Below, piece after piece: positions 25,182 through 35,500 of a stretch of DNA of 64,000 nt (positions are counted from its first letter, which is position 1; every line of letters starts with the position of its first letter). The position numbers were made by a program, and so were the translations under genes. The stretch spans positions 62,001-126,000 of the forward strand of contig JAHDEG010000003.1 of the NCBI GenBank assembly GCA_020628935.1, read 5' to 3'. The notes under the pieces are model-generated. The model made no database searches, was not told the DNA's origin, and saw only the letters and a list, made by a program, of their open reading frames with translations. Source of the DNA: Flavobacteriales bacterium. Lineage in GTDB: Bacteria; Bacteroidota; Bacteroidia; Flavobacteriales_G; JALEGO01.

Positions 25182-26711
25182 TATATCCACTTTTATTCTT
25201 TCTTCCCTGTTCGCTAATTCCCAAGCAGTATAAAGAACCAGGCGAGTAATTTTTTGCATTTTATCGAAGTCAATCTTATCTACTGTATCGGTAGATTTAT
25301 GATAATCAGCATGTACACCATTAAAATAAAAAATAACAGGCACGTTGTTTTTAGCGAAATTCCAATGATCAGATCGGTAATAGAATCTGTTGGGGTCATT
25401 TTCATCGTTGTACTTGTAATCTAACTCAAGTTTAGTATGTTTTGCATTTTCTGCTTCGCTAATGTTATGTAAATCGGTGCTTAGCTTATCTGATCCTATT
25501 AAATAAATATAATTGCTATTATTTTTATGGGCTTCATCAAGCCTTCCAATCATGTCAATATTAAGATTAGCAACGGTATTTTCTAAAGGGAAAACCGGAA
25601 AATCGGTATAATATTGAGATCCTAACAATCCTTTTTCTTCCCCTGAAACAGGCATAATTAAAATACTTCTTCTTGGTCCGTTACCTTCACGTTTGGCAAT
25701 AGTAAACGCTTCGGCTAACTCTAGTAAAGCAGAAGTACCCGAGCCATCATCATCGGCCCCGTAAAAAATTTCACCATCTATTTTACCTAAATGATCGTAG
25801 TGAGCTGTTAAAACAATAATCTCATCTTTTTTGTCGGTTCCTTCAATAAAGCCCAATACATTTTCTGAGGTTAAGTTTTGTTCTTCACGATTAACAATTA
25901 TTTGTAGCTTACAATTTAGGGGTTTGTAAAACGGTTTTTTCTTGCTTTTTTTAATAAAATAAGCAAGCGATTTATTAGAGGTGCCTAATATTTCTGTAGC
26001 AACATCCTCCCTTAAATACAATACTGGTAAACTTTCTTCTGATGTGTCAGTTGCTAACTTAGTAAAAGGTTTTTCGATGTAATGCGCTAAACTCTTGCTA
26101 TTCTCATCGTAGCGGCTATCTACCATTAAAACAGCTTTTACACCTTTAGCTTTAGCAAGGTTAAACTTTGTTCTCCAGCTTGCAATCCACGTTTCGGGGT
26201 TGCCCTTTTTTTCGATGGTTTTAGGTACGCCAGATAGCATTAACACAACTTTACCTTTTACATCTACATTTTTGTAATCGCTGTATAAAGAATCATCTAT
26301 GCCGTATCCAATAAAAACGACTTCATCGGTTTCAATAGTTTGATCTTTAAATCCTCCAAAGTAATAAAAATCTGTTTTAAAATTATAGGCCTTGTCATTA
26401 ACTCTTAAAGAGCCTTTTGGGGGAAGAATTGTTATTGGAAAGGTTTGAAAATATCCTTCTGTAAGCTTTGCTAAAGGCTCTAGACCAAGAGTTTCACTAA
26501 AGTGTTTTTTAATGTATTTGGCGGCTTTTTTTTGACCTAACATACCAGTTTCTCTTCCTTCCAAACTATCTGAAGCCAAAATAGTGAGGTGTTCTTTTAA
26601 ATCGGTATTAGATATTGTGCCTGCGTAACGTTTTGATAAATTACTATCGACTTGTGTGTACGAAAATGTAGTAGCTAAGCCAGTAAGGGCAATTAACAGG
26701 GATAACTTCAT
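25164..26711 (-). CDS. Secreted M28-family zinc aminopeptidase with PA domain
   Basis: 515 residues with a signal peptide (LSLLIALTGLATTFSYTQ). A protease-associated insert spans about 120-260. The M28 co-catalytic di-zinc site follows: TAHYDHLG (His about 305), GADDDGSGTSALLELAEAF (bridging Asp), PVSGEEKGLLGS (catalytic and zinc Glu), NIDMIGR (Asp) and YRSDHWNFAKNNVPV (last His). It should cleave N-terminal residues from peptides in the periplasm or outside the cell. A second, shorter M28 protein is encoded at 51260-52519. rpiB lies 3 bp upstream on the same strand. Confidence 0.93.
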   Translation of the reverse strand: MKLSLLIALTGLATTFSYTQVDSNLSKRYAGTISNTDLKEHLTILASDSLEGRETGMLGQKKAAKYIKKHFSETLGLEPLAKLTEGYFQTFPITILPPKGSLRVNDKAYNFKTDFYYFGGFKDQTIETDEVVFIGYGIDDSLYSDYKNVDVKGKVVLMLSGVPKTIEKKGNPETWIASWRTKFNLAKAKGVKAVLMVDSRYDENSKSLAHYIEKPFTKLATDTSEESLPVLYLREDVATEILGTSNKSLAYFIKKSKKKPFYKPLNCKLQIIVNREEQNLTSENVLGFIEGTDKKDEIIVLTAHYDHLGKIDGEIFYGADDDGSGTSALLELAEAFTIAKREGNGPRRSILIMPVSGEEKGLLGSQYYTDFPVFPLENTVANLNIDMIGRLDEAHKNNSNYIYLIGSDKLSTDLHNISEAENAKHTKLELDYKYNDENDPNRFYYRSDHWNFAKNNVPVIFYFNGVHADYHKSTDTVDKIDFDKMQKITRLVLYTAWELANREERIKVDILPSAK

Positions 26712-26714
26712 ATA

Positions 26715-27143
26715 TTAAATTTTTATTTTGGCAACTCTTTGCTCGTGCCTCCCTCCTTCAAAATCAGTGTCTAAAAAAACATCAACACATAACAGGGCTT
26801 GAGAAACATCAATAAACCTGGCGGGTAAAGTAAGAATGTTAGCGTTGTTATGTTGACGTGCTAGTTGAGCAATTTCTGGTTTCCAACTTAATGCAGCACG
26901 TATGTTAGCGTGTTTATTAGCAGTGATGTTTATTCCGTTGCCCGATCCACAAATTAATATCCCAAAATTGGCTTCATTATTTGTTATTATTGTAGCTACA
27001 GCATGCGCAAAATCGGGGTAATCTGCCCGCTCTTCAGAGTATGTGCCTTTATCTATAACTTCAATGTTTTTTTGCTTTAAATGGCCAATTATAAGTTGCT
27101 TTAACTCATAACCTGCGTGATCGCTTCCGATGGCAATTTTCAT
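26715..27143 (-). CDS. rpiB: Ribose-5-phosphate isomerase B
   Basis: 142 residues, the normal size. It interconverts ribose-5-phosphate and ribulose-5-phosphate in the pentose phosphate pathway. Motifs are IAIGSDHAGYELKQ (Asp8, His9), the catalytic Cys65 in GILICGSGNGINITANKH, and the phosphate-binding ARQHNNANILTLPAR. It is third from the end of a minus-strand series: the YgjV-like gene ends 10 bp upstream and the M28 gene starts 3 bp downstream, so they are probably co-transcribed. Confidence 0.95.
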   Translation of the reverse strand: MKIAIGSDHAGYELKQLIIGHLKQKNIEVIDKGTYSEERADYPDFAHAVATIITNNEANFGILICGSGNGINITANKHANIRAALSWKPEIAQLARQHNNANILTLPARFIDVSQALLCVDVFLDTDFEGGRHEQRVAKIKI

Positions 27144-27153
27144 AATTTATAGG

Positions 27154-27375
27154 TTATGATTTTTTTATATTAAATAAATGATAGGCGTTTACCACTACTA
27201 AGTAAGCGTTTAAAAGAACGATTGGGTAACTACCTATAACAATGCCGTAAATGGTGAATATAAGAGCACCTATCATGTTAACTATACGTAACCAAACTAT
27301 GTCTTTTAGAGATAATGATACGGCAACCATTATTGATCCTAAATATCCGAAAAGCTCTATTGGGGTAAATTCCAT
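27154..27375 (-). CDS. Small YgjV-like inner-membrane protein
   Basis: 73 residues with two or three hydrophobic spans (IELFGYLGSIMVAVSLSL, IVNMIGALIFTIYGIVIG, PIVLLNAYLVVVNAYHLF). The pattern of a polar KDIVWLRIVNMIGA turn followed by YGIVIGSYPIVLLN resembles the YgjV-type inner-membrane family. No biochemical function is known. The start follows the cysteine-cluster gene by 50 bp and the stop precedes rpiB by 10 bp. Confidence 0.75.
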   Translation of the reverse strand: MEFTPIELFGYLGSIMVAVSLSLKDIVWLRIVNMIGALIFTIYGIVIGSYPIVLLNAYLVVVNAYHLFNIKKS

Positions 27376-27425
27376 TTCTTTTTTTAACGAAATTACTCTT
27401 TATCAACTAAAACGGCAGATAATTA

Positions 27426-27929
27426 CTATGATTTTCTTTTAGGAATAGCCAATATTTGGTTTACGATATGAAATACAGCCGGGCAATAGTCTATATTTTG
27501 AACGTGTAGGTTAATATTGTCTGTAAACTCATTACCATCAGTGTGAGGGTATTGCCTGCAAGCCTTTGGTCTTACATCATAAATTTGACAAGAGTTGTCT
27601 TCCTCAAGAAAAGTACAAGGCGTAGAGTTCATTACATAATCATCATCACCATCTACCTTAAGATATTGCTCTTGAAACTCAGTAACTTTCATTCCTAAGT
27701 ATTTTGCTATACGTTGCCTGTCTGTTCTATTAACTATTGGGGGGATAGATTTGCAACAATTGGCGCATTGTAAACAATCTATTTCTTCAAAAGCTTGCTC
27801 GTTTAAGTCTTCTGCTTTTTTAGCAAGCGTTTTATGGTCTTTAGGTTTTAAGTGTTTTACAAAAGTCGAATACTGCTTTTTAACAGTAGATTTCTGTAAC
27901 GCCCAATCTTTTTCTGAATAACTCCCCAC
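27426..27929 (-). CDS. YkgJ-type cysteine-cluster protein
   Basis: 167 residues. It carries the CxxCxxCC cluster (CLQCANCC, about residues 54-61) with a second set CTFLEEDNSCQIYDVRPKAC (about 105-124), matching the YkgJ/CxxCxxCC zinc- or iron-chelating domain. Proteins of this family are widespread and the function is not established. The product looks cytoplasmic: there is no signal peptide and the first 50 residues are basic and helical. The start overlaps the stop of the upstream small exported protein by one base. Confidence 0.88.
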   Translation of the reverse strand: MGSYSEKDWALQKSTVKKQYSTFVKHLKPKDHKTLAKKAEDLNEQAFEEIDCLQCANCCKSIPPIVNRTDRQRIAKYLGMKVTEFQEQYLKVDGDDDYVMNSTPCTFLEEDNSCQIYDVRPKACRQYPHTDGNEFTDNINLHVQNIDYCPAVFHIVNQILAIPKRKS

Positions 27930-28348
27930 TATGTATCTTTAAAGCCAACAACAACTCCTATGCAAGATTCTTCTTGAAGGGTTTTGTCAGAGATCACGTC
28001 AATAATTAATTTTCGAGAAGATTCTACTTTAAAATCCCAAGTTGGTCCTTTGTCTTTACTAGAATACAATAATTGGTTTGAGGGAGTTTTAACTTGAAAA
28101 TAAGTGTTTGCTGAGCTCGTTTTATCGAATGCTGCGATTCTGTATGTGTGTCCAGAATAAAAAGATACTAATGTTTGAGAAGATTCACCTGGCGCTAATT
28201 TAATAGAGCTAAACTGGCCATTATGAATAAAGGTTTCTAAGGATGGTATACACTTATTTTTTACCACTTCGTTACACTCATACAATTTAAATGAGCTAAT
28301 TGTCATAAAAATAAATGTGAACGATAGATAAAATAATTTTTTATTCAT
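27929..28348 (-). CDS. Small exported protein of unknown function
   Basis: 139 residues, family not recognised. A signal peptide (LFYLSFTFIFMTISSF) precedes a single all-beta domain of about 110 residues: FSSIKLAPGESSQTLVSFYS, GHTYRIAAFDKTSSANTYFQ and RKLIIDVISD. The layout recalls jelly-roll or PPC-like domains, but this is impression only. Three Cys after the signal region (C25, C33 and one near the end) could form disulfides. It overlaps the YkgJ-type gene start by one base (TAATG). Confidence 0.7.
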   Translation of the reverse strand: MNKKLFYLSFTFIFMTISSFKLYECNEVVKNKCIPSLETFIHNGQFSSIKLAPGESSQTLVSFYSGHTYRIAAFDKTSSANTYFQVKTPSNQLLYSSKDKGPTWDFKVESSRKLIIDVISDKTLQEESCIGVVVGFKDT

Positions 28349-28413
28349 GAAATATTGTCTTTTTCAACTCATAGCTTCTACGAGGTAATGAATGAAAGGT
28401 TATAATTAAATTG

Positions 28414-29298
28414 TCACACGTTTTTCTTGCGAATTTCTGCTACGGTTTTAAAAAGATTTTCTAGTTGATCTTTTGAAGCAGCAAGCTCGTTTCTTCCTTC
28501 AACAATACTAATTCCGGTTTCTTCATCAATACCAACGGTTACTTCTTTTTCGGTGTAATTAAAAGTGTCGTAAATAGCCTTCAAACTTAAAAGCTCTTCA
28601 TACGTTGTTTTTAACTCAGGGCTAATTTTAGATGTTTTTGAAAATAATGCGAGGAGGTTCTCTAAAGAATATTTTTGCTCAGCAATTCGTTCCTTTAAAA
28701 CAATATTATCTGGGTTTTTCTTATATAATTCGCTTGCGATGTGAAGTGCTTCTAACCATCCTCCATACAAAACCAATGAAGAAACCTCTACATTTTCTGT
28801 TTCTTTTAAATAGGCATCTGCAACCCAGTAAACGTTAGAGACAATATGCATCATAGAGTCTCTATTTTCAATATTGTTTTCTACACTTTCAATCATTTGG
28901 GCATCAAAGGCTTTCATTATACCAAGTTCTTCAGCTAATTTTTTAGCAGCTGAAACAAAAAACATGATTTCTTGAGACTGATCAAAAAGGGTAGCATAGC
29001 TCATGTCTGCTCCAAAAGTGCCTAAGTTGATTGCTTGCTTTGCCTTAGTATCGTAGTTTGATACGTTTGTAGGGTTATTAAGTAAAGATCCATCATAGTT
29101 TGCGCCTGATTTTTTAAGAACAATTGCCGTTTCCAAGGGAGAAGGAATCATATAAAAAATACTACTAAGATCTTCTACCGTAGATTCTGCCTCAACATTT
29201 TCCATTAAATCGTTAAGATCTGTTGCCGCCTCGTTTTCACAACCCGAAAGGCAAAACAGAAGAGAGAGTGATATAAATACTCGAGAAACTGTACTCAT
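28414..29298 (-). CDS. Lipoprotein of unknown function, helix-rich
   Basis: 294 residues, family not recognised. A lipobox (LLFCLSGC, Cys about 20) shows it is lipid-anchored. The mature part is almost entirely predicted helical, with long stretches rich in E, L, K and A (for example LEALHIASELYKKNPDNIV and KDQLENLFKTVAEIRKK near the C terminus). The stretch IFYMIPSPLETAIVLKKSGA near residue 50 may be a conserved entry motif. It sits 60 bp downstream of gpmI and 65 bp upstream of the small exported protein. Confidence 0.75.
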   Translation of the reverse strand: MSTVSRVFISLSLLFCLSGCENEAATDLNDLMENVEAESTVEDLSSIFYMIPSPLETAIVLKKSGANYDGSLLNNPTNVSNYDTKAKQAINLGTFGADMSYATLFDQSQEIMFFVSAAKKLAEELGIMKAFDAQMIESVENNIENRDSMMHIVSNVYWVADAYLKETENVEVSSLVLYGGWLEALHIASELYKKNPDNIVLKERIAEQKYSLENLLALFSKTSKISPELKTTYEELLSLKAIYDTFNYTEKEVTVGIDEETGISIVEGRNELAASKDQLENLFKTVAEIRKKNV

Positions 29299-29358
29299 TT
29301 TATGCTAAAATTTTCTTGAAATAAAGGTAATAGAAAAGCTCATAATTATTGCAACAAG

Positions 29359-30891
29359 TTAAGTTAATAAAGATTTTCCGGTCATTTCTATTGGTTGCTT
29401 AACGCCTAAAATATTCAAAATAGTTGGTGCTACATCTGCAAGAATACCATCTTTTAATGATGTAACCCCATTATTATTTGATACAAAAACACAAGGAACA
29501 GGGTTTGTAGTATGAGCTGTATTAGGTGAGCCATCTTCATTAATGGCAAAATCGGCATTGCCGTGATCTGCAATTACAATAAGTGACCTGTTTTGCGCAA
29601 GTGCTACTTTAACAAGCTGCTCTAAACAGTTGTCTACAGTTTCAACGGCTTTAATAATGGCATTGTAAACTCCTGTATGACCAACCATATCAGGATTAGC
29701 ATAATTTAAACATACGAAATCAGGGTTGTTATCAGACATTTCAGCTATTGCTTTATCCGTTAACTCTTTGGCACTCATTTCGGGTTGTAAATCGTATGTT
29801 GCTACTTTTGGTGAGGCTGCCATTACTCTACGTTCTCCTTCAAATAATTTTTCTCTTCCTCCCGAAAAAAAGAAAGTAACGTGAGGATATTTTTCTGTCT
29901 CTGCTGCGCGTAATTGAGTTTTACCGGTTTTAGAAAGTACTTCACCAAGTGTGTTCTTAAGGTTATCCTTGTCATACAAAACGCCTAAATTTTTGTAACT
30001 ATCACTATAGTTGGTCATTGTAAAATACTTTAAAGACAAAGTTTTCATACTAAAATTGGGCATATTAGTTTGTGTTAGCACTTCAGTTATTTCTCTACAT
30101 CTATCCGTACGAAAGTTAAAACACAGTACAACATCATTTTCTAATATTCTACCAACCGGCTTGCTATTTCGATCAAACAAACAAATTGGTTTCATAAACT
30201 CATCGCTAACACCTTGCTTATAGTTGGCTTTTAGTTGAGAGGATAAATCTGTTAATGCATTGCCTATTCCATGAATTAATAAATCGTAAGCTTTTTTGAT
30301 TCTTTCCCACCGCTTATCTCTATCCATTGCATAATATCTACCAATAATAGAGACTACCTTTACTTTAGTGATGTCAATATTTGCGTTAAGATATTTTAAA
30401 TAGTCAACTCCCCCATTGGGATCAGTATCTCTTCCATCCAAAAAGGCATGTATATAAATTTTCGGGATATTATAATTGTTAACCGCTATGTCACAAAGGG
30501 CTATAAGGTGATTAATATGAGAATGTACACCTCCGTCCGACACCAAACCCATTAAGTGCAAAGGCTTTTTATTATTTTGAGCATAAGTAAATGCCTCTAT
30601 AAGTTTTTTATTAGCTTGCAGAGTGTTTTCTTCTATTGCTTTATTTATTTTAACCAAATCTTGGTAAACAATTCTTCCGGCACCTAAGTTTAAATGACCC
30701 ACTTCTGAATTTCCCATTTGGCCAATAGGTAAGCCAACTTCTAGGCCTGATGCAATAAGTTTGCTGTGAGGATATTTTTGTAATAAGCTATCAAAAAATG
30801 GAGTTTTAGCATTATAAATAGCGTTTGATGCGATTGGGTCTCCTATTCCCCATCCATCAAGAATAACTAAGCCTGTTTTAGCTGTTAACAT
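29359..30891 (-). CDS. gpmI: 2,3-bisphosphoglycerate-independent phosphoglycerate mutase
   Basis: 510 residues, full length. It interconverts 3- and 2-phosphoglycerate with a manganese-dependent phosphoserine intermediate. The alkaline-phosphatase-superfamily metal site is visible: LVILDGWGIG (Asp12), the nucleophile Ser62 in MGNSEVGHLNLGAGR, FLDGRDTDP, YYAMDRDKRWER, NYANPDMVGHTG and IADHGNAD. It overlaps the histidine kinase gene upstream by 14 bp. Glycolysis enzymes Pgk (41.6-42.8 kb) and GpmI lie within 12 kb of each other but are not in one operon. Confidence 0.95.
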   Translation of the reverse strand: MLTAKTGLVILDGWGIGDPIASNAIYNAKTPFFDSLLQKYPHSKLIASGLEVGLPIGQMGNSEVGHLNLGAGRIVYQDLVKINKAIEENTLQANKKLIEAFTYAQNNKKPLHLMGLVSDGGVHSHINHLIALCDIAVNNYNIPKIYIHAFLDGRDTDPNGGVDYLKYLNANIDITKVKVVSIIGRYYAMDRDKRWERIKKAYDLLIHGIGNALTDLSSQLKANYKQGVSDEFMKPICLFDRNSKPVGRILENDVVLCFNFRTDRCREITEVLTQTNMPNFSMKTLSLKYFTMTNYSDSYKNLGVLYDKDNLKNTLGEVLSKTGKTQLRAAETEKYPHVTFFFSGGREKLFEGERRVMAASPKVATYDLQPEMSAKELTDKAIAEMSDNNPDFVCLNYANPDMVGHTGVYNAIIKAVETVDNCLEQLVKVALAQNRSLIVIADHGNADFAINEDGSPNTAHTTNPVPCVFVSNNNGVTSLKDGILADVAPTILNILGVKQPIEMTGKSLLT

Positions 30892-31795
30892 GTGGTAAAA
30901 TTACTTTAATAGTTGTGCCGTTTGGTTTTGAATCATGAACAGATATTTCTCCTCTTAACGCTCTAATTAACTCATACACAATGTACAAACCTAAGCCCGT
31001 GCCTTTGGTTGTTCGAGTGTCTTCGTTTTCGGCTCTAAAAAATTTTTCAAATATTTTGTCTTTATATTCTTTAGCGATGCCAATTCCGTTATCAACTACT
31101 TCAAACATGAGTTGATCATTTTCTAACTCGGCATTAATTAGTATGTTTTTTGAATCCCCACTATATTTAATGGCGTTCTCAATAAGGTTATAAGCGATGG
31201 TCTGAATAGCCTGTTTGTCTGATTTAATAAGAATAGTATCACTAAAGGTTTTTTTTATTTGAAAGGATGAATACATGGTTGCCAAATCATTGCAAACAGA
31301 TGACAATATCTCTGAAAAATTGATTTTGGCATAGTACGGTCTAAAAGCTTTTGTTTGTACCTGAGATGCTAATAATATGTTTTCAACTAACTGAGACAGC
31401 CGCTGGTTTTGTGACAATGCCCTAGCAACTATTTTCTGTTTGTCAACATCTTGTATTCTTTTATTTTGTAGCGTTTGTAAGCTTAGTTTACTAGCTGTAA
31501 TAGGTGTTTTTAATTCATGAGTAACAGAGAGCAGAAAGTTGTTTTTCTGTTTAGCAATAGCTCGTTCCTTATAAATAGATCTTACTACGGCTGCAAAGCC
31601 TATAAATATGATAAGCATAAAAACTGATCCTTCTCCAAAAATCATAGCTATTATACTTGAAGATTTGCCAGAAAGTGTTTCAATTTGTTTGGATTGATTG
31701 TAAATGAAGTAAGCCCACCATAAAAACTGTGCGACCACGTACAAATACAAAAAGTAGATTAAAAAAAGAGTTCTTTTGAATCGTACCTGTTTCAT
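30878..31795 (-). CDS. Orphan sensor histidine kinase
   Basis: 305 residues. Two membrane spans (about 9-33 and 56-72) enclose a very short extracytoplasmic loop of about 20 residues. The HisKA dimerisation domain has the phospho-acceptor His93 in SVTHELKTPIT, and the ATPase domain shows the N box NLIENAIKYS, G1 VVDNGIGIA, F box EKFFRA and G2 TKGTGLGLYIV. No response regulator gene is next to it in this window. The tiny sensor region suggests it reads a membrane signal or works with a partner. The stop lies 14 bp inside gpmI. Confidence 0.92.
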   Translation of the reverse strand: MKQVRFKRTLFLIYFLYLYVVAQFLWWAYFIYNQSKQIETLSGKSSSIIAMIFGEGSVFMLIIFIGFAAVVRSIYKERAIAKQKNNFLLSVTHELKTPITASKLSLQTLQNKRIQDVDKQKIVARALSQNQRLSQLVENILLASQVQTKAFRPYYAKINFSEILSSVCNDLATMYSSFQIKKTFSDTILIKSDKQAIQTIAYNLIENAIKYSGDSKNILINAELENDQLMFEVVDNGIGIAKEYKDKIFEKFFRAENEDTRTTKGTGLGLYIVYELIRALRGEISVHDSKPNGTTIKVILPHVNS

Positions 31796-31800
31796 ACAAA

Positions 31801-31808
31801 CAAAGTTA
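31801..31808 (-). promoter_or_regulatory. -7 promoter box for the histidine kinase-gpmI unit
   Basis: The minus strand reads TAACTTTG, an exact TAnnTTTG match, ending 5 bp before the kinase ATG at 31795. A transcript from it would be leaderless or nearly so. No -33 element at the usual spacing was found. Confidence 0.4.
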
Positions 31809-31869
31809 AAGCAATACAGCCAATTAAACTTAAAACCATTATCTTAGTAACCTTTGAAATTGAAAAAAT

Positions 31870-32499
31870 ATGCGTACTGCTTTAACCACTTTTTTTATTG
31901 TTTTAGGTTTAGATCAAATTTTTAAGGTTTGGGTAAAACTTAATTTTCAACTGGGGCAAGAACTGGAAATTTTCAATTGGTTTATTATTCACTTCACTGA
32001 AAACCCGGGTATGGCCTTTGGTTTTGAGTTTGGAGGCGATTGGGGTAAAATATCACTAACTGTATTTAGAGTGATTTTCTCTATCGTTGGGTTTTACTAC
32101 TTAAATAAATATGCAAAAACAGCTACTGCACATAAAGGTGTATTGCTTTGTGCAGGCTTAATTTTAGCAGGAGCAGTAGGAAATTTAATTGATAGCTTAT
32201 TTTACGGACTAATTTTTTCAGATAGTACGTTTCAAGTAGCCGATTTAGTTCCTTTCGGAACAGGTTATGAGGCTTTTTTAAAAGGGAGAGTTGTAGATAT
32301 GCTTTATTTCCCTCTAATAGACACACAATGGCCCAATTGGATTCCGTTTTTCGGAGGAGATAGACTCGTTTTTTTTAGGCCAGTATTTAATTTAGCTGAT
32401 ACAGCAATCTCTACAGGCATTATAACGTTTATCGTTTTTCAAAGAAAATGGATACCAGAGGAGGAGGTTATTAAAACCGGAGATTCAATTCAATCATAG
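31870..32499 (+). CDS. lspA: Lipoprotein signal peptidase (signal peptidase II)
   Basis: 209 residues, longer than the usual 150-170. It cleaves prolipoproteins in the inner membrane. The catalytic Asp pair is in GRVVDMLYF (Asp143) and FNLADTAIST (Asp177), with the conserved AGAVGNLIDSL segment (about 100-110). The extra length falls in two inserts around residues 115-135 and 150-168. Several lipoproteins in this window (adaptor, TlpA-like, 28.4 kb, 59.4 kb, 63.3 kb) are its likely substrates. The helicase-nuclease gene follows after 27 bp. Confidence 0.93.
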   Translation: MRTALTTFFIVLGLDQIFKVWVKLNFQLGQELEIFNWFIIHFTENPGMAFGFEFGGDWGKISLTVFRVIFSIVGFYYLNKYAKTATAHKGVLLCAGLILAGAVGNLIDSLFYGLIFSDSTFQVADLVPFGTGYEAFLKGRVVDMLYFPLIDTQWPNWIPFFGGDRLVFFRPVFNLADTAISTGIITFIVFQRKWIPEEEVIKTGDSIQS

Positions 32500-32526
32500 T
32501 CATCTAGTTTAGATCAGTAATTCAAA

Positions 32527-35500
32527 GTGAACAAAAACTTTGTAGTATATCGTTCTTCAGCCGGCTCAGGTAAAACATATACACTTGTAAGGGAATACCT
32601 CCGGTTAATTTTAAAGCATGAAAACCCTTATAACTACAAACATATACTTGCCATAACCTTTACAAATAAGGCTACTAACGAAATGAAAGAGCGGGTTTTA
32701 AAAGCGCTCAGAGAAATTTCTGAGCCAAATAAAAACTCCTATTTAGCCAAAGAACTAGCCAAAACACTAAATATATCGAATGAAGAAATAGCTAAAAGAG
32801 CTTCTAAAGCAATTATGCATATGCTGCATAACTACTCTGATATACACATTTTAACTATAGATAAATTTGTGTACAAAGTAGCAAGGAGCTTTGCAATGGA
32901 GCTAAACCTCCCAATGAACCTTAATATTGAGCTTAACGCCTCTGATTTAATTGAAGTATCAGTTGATAAACTATTAGAACAAACTGGTAAAAACGAAGAA
33001 ACTACAGAGTTACTATTAGATTTTTTAAAACTAAATAGTAGAAAAGATAAAACCTGGAAAATTGAAAATACGATTAAGAGTCTGTCAATACTTTTAATGC
33101 AAGAAGACTCTTCTCACTTTATTCCTCTCATTGAAAAACTGCAGTATCAAGATTTTAAAAAAATCTTAAAACAAGTAAATGAAACCGTTTCTTCCTTCGA
33201 AAAAACAGTTATGTCTGCAGGAGAAAAGGGCTTAGCGTTAATTCATGAAAACAATGTTCCTATTAATGCTTTTTATTATGCAAATAGTGGAGGCGTGCCC
33301 GCCTATTTTAAAAAATGTAAAGCGATTAAGAGCAAGCCTGCCAGTACTCTACAACCAGGATCAAGATTAGAAACTACTATTAATGAAGATAAATGGACTT
33401 CTGGCAAAGCAACACCAGCAGATAAAGCAGATATTGATAATATAAAAATAGAGTTGGTTGAATACCTTACAGAAATTATAACCATTGTCAGTCAACAAGC
33501 CGAACAATATACTTTAGCTAAACTTTTACAAGAAACACTTTACCCAATGTATTTACTTTCTAGAGTTAAAGAAAGTGTTTTTAACATTAGTAAGCAGTTG
33601 CAAATTGTACATATATCAGAGTTTAACAAACGAATTTCAGATGTCATTAATAAAGAACCTATTCCGTTTATTTATGAAAGAGTGGGCGAAAAATTTCATC
33701 ACTTTTTAATAGATGAATTTCAAGACACATCTTTACTTCAGTGGAATAATCTTATTCCGTTAGTAGACGAAAGTTTGTCTAAAGGTTATTACAACATGCT
33801 GGTTGGTGACGGTAAGCAAGCTATTTACCGTTGGAGAGGTGGCGAAGTTGAACAATTTGCTAAGCTGCCCAAACTTATTTCAAATGAGAATCATCCAAAC
33901 AATCATAGTTTGTATGCAAAAGCAATCGAATCAAATTTTGAGGCTAAAAACCTTGGCAAAAACTTCAGGTCTAAGAGAGAAATTATACAGTTTAATAATT
34001 TCTTTTTTGAGGAGTTAAAACATAAATTACCCGAAGAATTTCAGAATATTTATAACGATCAAAGTCAATTATTTGATGAAAAAAATACGGGAGGATGTGT
34101 TCAAATTCAAAAAATAGAAAAAGACGACATCTTAATTAAAATAAAAGAGAACATCGAGGAGTGTTTAAAGGATGGATTTATTGCCTCAGACATTGCCGTA
34201 CTTGGCAAAACAAACAAACAATTGGTTGAAATATCTGAATATTTACTCGATCAAGGCATTGCTGTTAAATCTTCTGAAAGCCTACTGCTAAATCAAGATA
34301 TAAACGTTTTAAGCCTCATTTCTTTTATGAATTGGGTCACAAATCCTAATTCAAAAGAAAAAAGAACCGTTCTTGCGGCTCATCTTCAAAAAATTAATCA
34401 ACTTACCGAAAGCAGTGTATTAGCAATAATTGATAATGATGAAGCTCTTAAACTATTTTTAGAGCAACGATTTAACCTTATTTATTCTGAAGTCATTCAT
34501 TTGTCATTATATGAACTTGCACACCAAGTAGCAGAAAGGCTACTGAAATATGACGGAAGCGATCGGTTTTTATCCGCGATGTTAGATCTTGTATTTCAAT
34601 ATCAAATAAAAAATCAAAGCTCTGTTTTTGGGTTTTTAAATTACTGGGAGTCTAAAAAAGCAAAATTATCTGTCCAATCTCCAGAAAATGTTAATGCAGT
34701 ACAACTACTAACAGTTCACAAATCAAAAGGACTGGAATTTCCTATCGTTATTTTACCAGGTGTTAACTGGGAAAATAAAAAATCAGGCAGTAGAATTTCT
34801 TACCGTTGGGTGAAGAATGAAGAAAACACCTACACACAATTAAAATACTTTTTACTTCCTCTCAAAAAAGAATTGTCAGAGACAGCCTATAAAAACGTAT
34901 TAGAAGCTGAACAAAAAAAAGAAATACTCGATGACTTTAACGTTTTGTATGTTGCTTTTACAAGACCTGTTCACCGTTTATACGTAAGTTATTCTTCTGA
35001 AAAAGGAATCGCAAAGTACTTTTCAAAACACTTAGAATCATCAGAATACTGGAACAGTGAAACAAACCTTTTCTGCCTAGGCGAAGCCTCTAAAAAAGAA
35101 ATGGAAAATACTGATAAACAAGAAGATATTCCTGACTACTCATTCGAAAAAGCAAATTGGAATAAAGTAATTAAACTAAGTTACGAACATAAAAAATCCG
35201 AAATAAATAAAAAAACAAATTACGGTACACTAATTCATAATATGTTGGACGGTATTGAACATTTAAATGATGTAATAAATGTGGTTCAAAAGCAAATCGT
35301 GCTTGGTACACTCCCTGAAGAAGACAGAGCTATTTATGAAGATAAACTCAAAGAAATAATCACCCATCCCGACTTGGTTTCATACTTTTCAGAAGAAAAC
35401 GAAATTCAAAACGAAACCGAAATATGTTTAAGTACTGGTGAAGTTGTTCGTCCCGATAAAATAGTCTTCAATAAACAACAAGCAACTATAATAGATTATA

